NCBI GenBank assembly: GCA_958510875.1
Contig: OY294068.1
Location: forward strand, 67,186,633 to 67,250,632
DNA: 64,000 nucleotides
Source of the DNA: Endomychus coccineus
Taxonomy: Eukaryota > Arthropoda > Insecta > Coleoptera > Endomychidae
Direction: 5' to 3'
Positions 56,951-64,000 of the stretch are shown here, one piece after another. A program made the translations under genes and the position numbers. The notes below the pieces were generated by a model. The model saw only the letters and a list, made by a program, of their open reading frames with translations, did no database searches and was not told where the DNA came from. Every line of letters begins with the position of its first letter. The first letter of the stretch is position 1.

Positions 56951-57629
56951 AATAGATATGAGGTTCAAAGAACGTTTAAGATCATTCAATTTACAAAAAA
57001 AAATATTCCGCTTTTAGAAAATAATTATAATTCCCCGGATATAAATGAAACCAAAATAGTCCATTACCGTACAAAAAGTGTAAAATTAGATTCTCAAACA
57101 TGAAAATAATCCGACAACGTGCCTACGTTGATAATAACCAGTTTACCTCAATTCATTCTACCCTATTCAATATCTATTGTTAATACCCCAATTTAATAAA
57201 CCTAAATATTTCCAAATATTTTGAATTAGTTCTGAGAATGATGCATTAGACTAGTAGTATTTGTAGAAATTTTCGCTTCCAATACTTTATATATTTATGA
57301 ACTGTATTTTTCTGTTCATTCATAACATACTGTTATTGCTTCATAATGACAGTTTAACTGCCAAACCTGCAGTTACGTTTAGTAACAAAAATTGATGTTA
57401 ATACACATTGATAAAATAGTGTTGTTTTTATTTCGTTTTTTAACAAAGCAAACCTTCGTTTTATTATTATAATAATATTATCAAATAAAAATTAAGTTCA
57501 GCATGCGTTGAATAAAAGTCAACTAACTCACTTATTAAAGAACATTACCCTAGCTTCGATATTTAACTCATTTACCTAGTACAAAACTTAGATAAAACCT
57601 TCATGGTAATTATCAAGGTATATATATTA

Positions 57630-57935
57630 GAAATGGCAAATAAAAAATTAATAAAAATAGAAAATCGGGTGCTTACTAACTTGAATGTGTTGGTTAATTG
57701 TACATAATATAAAGAACCTATAGAAATTTTAAAATTAAAATTTTTGAACACAAACGTAGTTTTGATAATCAAAACGCAGACACAAACTATTCAGATCATT
57801 TATTGATAGAAAACCATTCATTTGATTTCGAAATATTACAAACGGAGGGTAAACTTCTGAGATCAAATGTTTGGGAAACTTTGGAAATAAATAAAGCAAA
57901 AAAAGCCAGGGCCAGCTGGATAGTAATATGAATTT
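57630..57935 (+). pseudogene. PLE-B GIY-YIG C-terminus (plus)
   Basis: The plus frame around 57725-57930 reads KIKIFEHKRSFDNQNADT, SDHLLIENHSFDFEILQTEG, WETLEINKAKKARAS, the C-terminal half of the PLE GIY-YIG domain. The upstream half (NVLVNCT) is short and out of frame. It parallels the minus-strand fragment at 54640-54900. Confidence 0.7.
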
Positions 57936-57959
57936 CATTTCTTGTACTTAGGTACTATA

Positions 57960-58160
57960 GTCTTATAATGTTAGTTCTTATTTTTGATACTCCCATTATC
58001 ATCAACTGTAATGTTTATATTTATAATTTTGCTCATTCATTTTAATTTACATTACTAATAGTGTTTGATAATGTCACATCGTTGACGAAACGAGTCACAT
58101 ATTTTTGTACCATCATAATTTATCAACTGTTGTTTTACTTTGTAATTAAAAAGAAAGAAT
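57960..58160 (+). repeat. PLE-B terminal repeat
   Basis: It follows the GIY-YIG end and includes TGTCACATCGTTGACGAAAC and CAACTGTTGTTTTACTTTG. Its partner lies inverted at 53450-53565. Confidence 0.5.
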
Positions 58161-59440
58161 TTATTTTGATGAGAAGACGTACAATATGGAGACTACAATG
58201 AGCGCGCAGACCAGAAACCACACCAAAGTAACGGTTTATTATTATTAACATCATAACAAAACATAACAAATACTAAAACCTGCCACCTATGAGAAAATAT
58301 GGAGACTCAATACTCTTGTGTTTGAAGTTGTTAATTTATGTAGAACACTTTTTCCATTATGCTGAACAATTGATTAATATTTGGTAAAAACTAAAGAATG
58401 AAAATATTTGCCAGACATAAAACTAGGCACAAGTTTGTTCAAGTAATTGCCAGTGTATGTGGTGGAGCAGTCACAGCTGATATTTGACAGGATGTTCCGA
58501 GCTCCGCCTAAAAAGCATATTAGAAGTATTTTGAGTTCTGATGATAATAACAATCTGAAAATTTGTACACACCTATAATCGATTATTTGCTACTCAATGA
58601 AAATATTTCCAAAATAGCGGAATTCCCGGTTGTATTGGAAGAGGACACCAACTTTGTTATTTTGAATGAAAAGCTATATCTTGTATAGGTACGTTTTTAG
58701 ATTCCTCATAGTTTTCTGTGATGATTTTCATCAGCCTTTTTCATACCTTAGTCTAATCCTTTTCAATATTTAGACGTTTTTGTAAATTTTTAAGCTTACA
58801 CCTTTCTTTTTGAATATTTCGGAATCGTTTTCGAGAATCAGTGAGACAAAAAGTTTACATGAAAACAATTTTCATGTTATAATGAATTTTTGTTAACATT
58901 GACGGAAATTCATTCTAGGATAGTTTGCCATGGAAATGAGAAATGTCGTGATTTTCAAACTTCTCCTTGTTGTATTATTGCTGTGTTGTTCTGTTGTTTG
59001 ACTTGAAGTTACAAAATATGGATAATCAAAGTTATTGAAACCAGATATAATGAATGTCTTTCAATGTTAATAAAACTTCATAATTACTTGAAAACTATCC
59101 AACAGGTATAGGGAACATGATGCTTCTATCAAGAATTGATGATTTCAGAAAATTTATATTTAGTTATCTCTAAATATGGAATAAAGGTTGCACAAATAAA
59201 ATTTCATCGAGAAATATTGAAAAATACATGTTTTTGAGCAAGTGAAGCTAATTGATGTAATAATCACTAATTTCTCAAAGGTTTCAATGTAGGTACATGT
59301 AATGAATATAGAACATTTTTTTTAAATATAATTATTATTGATGAGTAATGGTATGCGGCCCTGAAGAGGGCCGGTTTATATTTTCAAAAACTCAAAACTG
59401 CATAATACTTGAACTGAAATATCGACTTCGTCTTTCTTAA
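58161..59440. other. 1.3-kb AT-rich stretch, no feature recognised
   Basis: I see no frame with similarity and no repeat pair in this stretch. Confidence 0.3.
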
Positions 59441-59532
59441 CCTCATTATTTTCCCAAAGGAGAAATAACTGCTCGAGGTTGTACGTTCTCTAAAATGAAG
59501 GATCAGAAAGATTGTGTCAAAATTCCTTAAAA

Positions 59533-59990
59533 TCAGATAGTAGCCCTACCTGCACTTGACGATTCTTCAAACAACCCTCGTGCAGCATGTCGAATTCGAT
59601 TGACTGTTCTTTTGACAGATGAGTACGATAGAACAGCAGCAATCAATTCATATCCGATGTCTTTAACCAGTACTATTTCTTCTTCACGTACTGTCCTCAC
59701 TGGCACGTCCTCTTCTCGAGCCTTTTTACGAGTTTCGGCAACTGGCTTCTTCAAATCTACGACAGGAGTGTCAGGTTTGCAATTATGGTCCATAGTGTGT
59801 TGGATGATACCGTTATTGGTCACCATGGCTCCTTTACACTTCTCAGACTTATCTTTGGAGCAAACCCAGCGTATGTTATTGTATTCGCCACTTTATGCTT
59901 TCTGTACAAGTAGCCTCTATAAAAGGCAAGTGGTTCCCCTTTAGTACTGTCGATAAATTCAAGCTTAGAATTATTCATGGTTTTCGATAA
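59533..59990 (-). pseudogene. FLYWCH zinc-finger fragment, frameshifted
   Basis: From about 59990 on the minus strand: LEFIDSTKGEPLAFYRGYLY, RKHKVAN in one frame, then NNIRWVCSKDKSEKCKGAMV in the next, then IIQHTMDHNCKPDTP. The pattern F-STKG-L-Y-GY-Y...W-C...C-G...H---H is the FLYWCH zinc finger, with the Cys and His ligands all present. The frame change lies just before W-C. After it come KKAREEDVPVRTVREEEIV and KRTVNRIRHAARGLF, the linker seen in insect FLYWCH proteins, often followed by a MULE domain. The frame ends at a GTAGGG splice-donor-like site (59550); a TTTTAG acceptor-like site lies at 59496. It could be an exon of a broken host gene or of a Mutator-like element. Confidence 0.7.
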
Positions 59991-60389
59991 TAATATTAGA
60001 GCGAGGTCAAGATTTGAATGAGTCACAACATGCACAGATACTGAATGCAACTGATTATTTCCAAATTCTGTTAACAGTTTATCTACTCAATATATATTTA
60101 TGCAATATTAGGAATATTCGTTATTAGTGGGCATTAGCAGGTATTCCATCAATAGTCTCACTTAAATTTTATCATTATTCGACAAATTAAGGGAGGGCCG
60201 TAAATGTATCGGGGTCGCATCTGTCCCGACACGATCTGGACATATCGATTGTAGTTGTAGAAATGTGCCTCGAAATCAAATATTACAATCGTTCAACAAG
60301 GCCAATCCAAAATACTTTGCCAAATAGTAGACGTCCCATGGTATGTAACGAATTATACGCTACACACAGACCGCCACATTCCAATAGTA

Positions 60390-60480
60390 CAATATACAAA
60401 GGTCCTCAGTACTTTAACAGTATTTTTGGTGTATAAGGATGATTATTTTTCATCTATAGTGTTGTAGCGTGTAGTACATG
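60390..60480 (-). repeat. Dispersed repeat R, copy 4 (inverted)
   Basis: GGTCCTCAGTACTTTAACAG and CACTATAGATGAAAAAT-type sequence (minus) match copy 1 at 29820-29960. Confidence 0.45.
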
Positions 60481-60744
60481 ATAGTATCAAACGTGCTTTT
60501 AATAAATGTTTCATCAATATTCTGCTTTAGTTTAAGAGAAGTTACATATTTTTTGAATTCAGTTAATGATATTAAATTGAATTCACAAAATCTGTTATTG
60601 ACAACATTTAATTCTGTAGGTGCTAATTCATGTTTGGATACTATATGCAGCTAGATACTGTAGTCCAGGCTGTGAAACAGGATTTTAGTTATAATAAAAA
60701 AAAAACATGTAGGTTCGGATCGAAAATTTTTTTTTGCATTGGCT

Positions 60745-61438
60745 TCAGGAGGTTCTTAGGATCATTCATACATCTTGAAACCTCTTGGAAACCCCAACCC
60801 CACCCATTGGGGGCGAAAATAGTCCGAAATTTCCCTTAAATTTGCAACATGCCAAGTCTTGAATTGTATTTTCTACAAAAAAAGGTATTTTGGCATCTCG
60901 AGTACACCTAGTAGGTTTTTTGGGTCGCTGAACACGAATCCGTAGCCAGATTTACTTGCAATATATCGTAGGGGTGGTCAAATGGACAAAATTGGCCAAT
61001 TTCGCACTCCTAATATGTTATTTTGCAATTTACGTGTTTTTGGCATTTTGAATGCATCAAGGAGGTTTTTTGGGTCGCTGAACACGAATCCGAAGCCAGA
61101 TTTACTTGAAATTCATCGTTGGGGTGGTGAAAAAGACAGAATTGGTCAACTTTGCACCCCTAATATGTTATTTTGCAATTTACGTGTTTTAGGCATTCAG
61201 ATTGCACCAAGGAGGTTTTTTGGGTCGCTGAAAACGATTCCGAAGCCAGATTTACTTATAATTCATCGTTGGGGTGGTGAAATAGACAAAATTGGTCAAT
61301 TTTGCACCCCTAATATGTTATTTTGCAATTTACGTGTTTTAGGCATTTAGATTCCACCAAGGGGTTTTTTTGGGTTGCTGAATACGATTCCGGAGCCAGA
61401 TTTACTTGAAATTCATCGTTGGGGTGGTGAAATAGACA
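60745..61438 (+). repeat. Left array: four-plus units of exactly 150 bp
   Basis: GGAGGTTTTTTGGGTCGCTG-like starts occur at 60911, 61061, 61211 and 61361, each 150 bases apart; a diverged outer unit precedes and the last is truncated at 61438. Because 150 is a multiple of three, a frame stays open over 60982-61350 (122 codons) with a 50-residue period (RRFFGSLNTNPKPDLL..., HRWGGEIDKIGQFCTPNMLF). No ATG-led gene is claimed. Confidence 0.85.
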
Positions 61439-62289
61439 CCAAAATATTGATATCTTGCAATAGAATAAAACGGTTTTCAAAATATATTTTTTTCCTTTTT
61501 AAGTTTCTTTAGGCACAGGTATACAAAATCTCTACGCCAGGTATAGTATATAGTATACCTATAGGTATTAATATACAGGCATCTATCTTTATACCGGCAG
61601 GTGCACTATTTTGTAAGTAACATACCCAGATATAATGTAAAAAAGGTAGATATAAGAAGGTGTGTTGTACTCATCATAATAATTGTTAAGTTCCTTCTTT
61701 TTTTAATGCGTTGGGCCCCTTCGTATACATATTCAATATACAGAAAACCAAAGACTGTATCCTTCTAAACTTATCTCATTTTACAGCCCTGACGAGATCG
61801 TCACACAGGTTATATCCAGATACATGTGCATGTGTTCAAACGTCGCATCTGTTTATGACGTGGTCCACTGCTTGAAATGAGAGATTTTTTTTTCACCTTC
61901 TTATGTCGGACATAACAATATGTTCAGTTTCTTTATAGTCGACAAAGAACAACATTCTCTCTTGTAGCTACATTTGTTTCACAGCATTGTTATTATTTTA
62001 GTTGAATATTTGTATTTTATTTAGTTCAATTTATATTTCATTTTGTATTTTATGGTTCAAGAACCAACAAGAACGCAGAAGCGTGTGTCAGTGTATGAAA
62101 GTTGTTGCATTTAAGTGTTATCAATAAAGTGTTTTTTGAACATGAAAGTGTTGTTATTAAGTATTTGTGTTCTTTTTCAAACAATTACTAATATTCCTAT
62201 CCTCTTGATATTGAAAGAGGAGAAAACCCCGAAATAATTTTAAAATGCAAAAATAATAAAAATTTAGAAGCGTGTCAAATTAGCCATTT
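61439..62289. other. Foldback spacer
   Basis: The central 0.85 kb is unique in the window. It contains AT-rich short repeats (TATAGTATATAGTATACC near 61545) and AATAAA motifs near 62120, but no long frame. Confidence 0.5.
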
Positions 62290-63140
62290 TTGTAAATTTC
62301 CCACTCCTACGATGATATTCGAGTAAATCTGGCTTTGGAATTGTATTCAGTGACTCAAAAAACCACCTTGGTGCACTCGAAATGATAAAAACACGTAAAT
62401 TGCAGAACAACATATTAAGGGTGCAAAATTGGCCAATTTTGTCAATTTTACCACCTCAACGATGGATTGCAAGTAAATCTGGCTTCGGATTCGTGTTCAG
62501 CGACCCAAAAAACCTCCTTGGTGCACTCAAATTGACAAAAACACGTAAATTGCAGAATAACATAAAAGGGGTGCGAAATTGGCCAATTTTGTCGATTTCA
62601 CCACCCCAACGATGAATTTTAAGTAAATCTGGTTCCGGAATCGTATTCAGCGACCAAAAAACCTCCTTGGTGCATTCGAAATGCCTAAAACACGTAAATT
62701 GCAAAACAACATATTAAGGGTGCAAAATTGGCCAATTTTGTCAATTTTACCACCTCAACCATGGATTGCAAGTAAATCTGGCTTCGGATTCGTGTTAAGC
62801 GACCCAAAAACCCCCTTGGTGCACTCGAATTGACAAAAACACGTAAATTGCAGAATAACATAAAAGGGGTGCGAAATTGGCCAATTATGTCGATTTGACC
62901 ACCCCTACGATGGATTGCAAGTAAATCTGGCTACGGATTCGTTTTCAGCCACCCAAAAAACCTTTAGGTGCACTCGAAATGCCAAAAAACCTTTTCTTGT
63001 AGAAAATACAATTCAAAACTTGGCATGTTGCAAATGTCGCCCCCAATGGGTGGGGTTGGGGTCCCAAGAGGTTTTAAGGTGTATGAATGATCCTGAGAGC
63101 CTCCTGAAGCTAATGCAACAAAAATTATTCGATTCGAACT
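62290..63140 (-). repeat. Right array: inverted ~150-bp units
   Basis: The unit mark AACCTCCTTGGTGCAC (or variants) occurs at 62361, 62511, 62660, 62809 and 62959, spaced 149-150 bases. A diverged outer unit with CCCAATGGGTGGGGTTGGGG follows, mirror to the left outer unit (CCCCAACCCCACCCATTGGG at 60790). Single-base losses break the frame between some units, unlike the left arm. Confidence 0.85.
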
Positions 63141-63270
63141 TACATGTTTTTTTTTTTATTTTCCGGTTCACAGCCTGGACTATTGTATCAACAACGTTAT
63201 CTACAAATTATATGATCATCTATAAATTCTCAAGAAATAGGTCACACTAACACATATGCATATTATTTTC

Positions 63271-63312
63271 GTCTTTAAGTACGTTTCGGTCTCACGAATA
63301 TCGTCAGAAGAC
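63271..63312 (-). ncRNA. Hammerhead-like motif, PLE terminal region (copy 3)
   Basis: On the minus strand: GTCTT, CTGACGA, one extra base, ATTC-GTGA-GACC, GAAA, then ACGTACTTA and AAGAC. Stem I (GTCTT/AAGAC) is intact; stem II is weakened by mismatches and stem III is partly lost. It sits in the same place and orientation relative to the PLE end as copy 2. Confidence 0.6.
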
Positions 63313-63687
63313 GTATTGTGTCTAAAACAGGATTTCTTAAGACTAATTGTATTAGCTCAAAGCGTCCTTATCGCACCAATTTCAATTAAAAATGCCCACG
63401 TCGCCGAAAAGAACAGAAACACGAATAATCGAAACTTTAACACATCAATGTTTAAAGTATATGATATGTATCAAGAATCCACTGCCTAGCAATCTCCGTT
63501 TGATATACGAACTCATTTGTATACGACAGAATACAAAATTAATGAAGCTAAGTATCCACTCTCGAACCAGATGAAAGATTTAATAGAAAAAGATTGTCAG
63601 ACCTTATTAGAAATATTGCTATTTGAATATTCTACCTAAAATATACTTTTAACATGATAAAGACGCATGTAGGAATTTGCAATAGTT
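63313..63687 (-). repeat. PLE copy 4 downstream terminal repeat
   Basis: Minus-strand order after the coding end matches 38600-38980: GCAAATTCCTACATGCGTC, TTAGAATATT-like, AATTGGTGCGATAAGGACGC, then the hammerhead. Confirms the same PLE family. Confidence 0.6.
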
Positions 63688-64000
63688 TTAATTAATTAAA
63701 TTAGTATAAATCTGACTTAATGACTGAATATCTGTTCTATGATTTGCAGATTTGGAGTCTCGTTTTATGTGAATCATCTCCAGAATAGATCTTTGATAAT
63801 AATTGGTTTTCTTAGCTGAAATATTAACATTTTTGTAATCGAATTGATGGTTATAATCAAAACAGTGTTTAGCAAGGGCGGTGGAATTTTCTAAGTTCTT
63901 GACTTTTGAGATTTCTGTAAGTCTCAACGCAATCTAGACAATTTAATTTGTATATTGTGTGGGTTTGTTTATCTGTAGGTATTAAAGGTTTTATATTTGA
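63688..64000 (-). pseudogene. Penelope-like element: GIY-YIG domain (copy 4, runs off window)
   Basis: From the window edge, minus strand: IKPLIPTDKQTHTIYKLNCL, DCVETYRNLK (GIY-YIG strands, the second degraded as in copy 1), a frame change near 63920, then TALAKHCFDYNHQFDYKN, SILEMIHIKRDSKSANHR, TDIQSLSQIYTNLIN and a stop at 63688. It is the same family as 37503-38592. The RT part is beyond the window. Confidence 0.85.

Larger units (their letters stand above)
60653..63190. mobile_element. Foldback element with arms built of ~150-bp tandem units
   Basis: The outer ends carry TAGTCCAGGCTGTGAA and its reverse complement (60660 and 63165-63185). Next inwards come AACATGTAGGTTCGGATCGAA-type blocks on both sides, then arrays of a ~150-bp unit in opposite orientation (60761-61438 and about 62290-63000), around a 0.85-kb spacer. 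No transposase is recognised. Structure matches insect foldback elements, in which arms consist of internal repeats. Confidence 0.85.

Noticed and set aside
58071..58100. Second hammerhead candidate in the PLE-B terminal repeat (GACGAAAC)
   Set aside because: No CTGANGA core or pairing stem II could be found nearby.
60982..61350. 122-codon frame as a real gene
   Set aside because: It is explained by the 150-bp tandem unit; start and stop fall within repeats. Kept as an observation on unit length only.
1..64000. CRISPR arrays, bacterial operons or rRNA
   Set aside because: Repeats are 118-150 bp or long inverted arms, and gene content is eukaryotic transposons; no rRNA-like sequence seen.

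Overview
The window looks like intergenic DNA from an insect nuclear genome. It is AT-rich and packed with mobile elements, with no uninterrupted host gene that I can support. The element mix points to an arthropod: long-TIR mariner/Tc-like elements, hAT transposons of the ZMYM1/DUF4371 type, a Helentron with an endonuclease domain, Penelope-like elements (PLEs), Copia and env-bearing LTR remnants, jockey/R1-type LINEs, a pogo remnant and several foldback elements. I cannot name the species. A beetle or hemipteran is a guess. The only segment that might derive from a host-type gene is a broken FLYWCH zinc finger near 59.5-60 kb.

Layout. 0-2.6 kb: end of an env-bearing LTR element with its 3' LTR, then an isolated primer-binding-site-like motif. 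2.9-4.9 kb: broken pogo-type transposase. 5.3-16.2 kb: a nest bounded by two long inverted arms. It holds a long-TIR mariner (MLE-A) abutting a second one (MLE-B), two inverted copies of a palindromic repeat, Helentron remains, and an apparently intact young mariner (MLE-C) inserted in the Helentron. 16.3-27.7 kb: a Copia scrap and three hAT elements. One hAT may span 16.9-26.4 kb with other elements nested in it. An internally deleted MLE-A derivative and a second Helentron copy also lie here. 27.7-35.5 kb: R1-like LINE pieces, a 836-bp foldback, a Copia fragment, a dead DD34D mariner and a jockey-like LINE with a hexanucleotide tail. 36.6-46 kb: a degenerate tandem repeat, PLE copies with hammerhead-like ribozymes, an 8-bp-TSD MITE and mariner MLE-D. 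46-52 kb: a palindromic element split by MLE-A, a LINE C-terminus, a MITE with a perfect 9-bp TSD and a tRNA-like pair. 53-58 kb: PLE and LINE pieces. 59.5-64 kb: the FLYWCH fragment, a foldback element with arms made of about 150-bp tandem units, and another PLE end with a hammerhead.

The pieces do not form a pathway; the organising principle is nested insertion. The most notable signals are three hammerhead-like motifs in PLE terminal sequences, two of which keep stem II despite a compensatory base-pair change; the 50-codon tandem units that stay open in the 60.6-63.2 kb foldback; the MLE-A family, whose coding copies share one frameshift and carry their start codon inside roughly 600-bp TIRs; and the intact MLE-C. 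All homology calls come from reading motifs by eye, without a database search.
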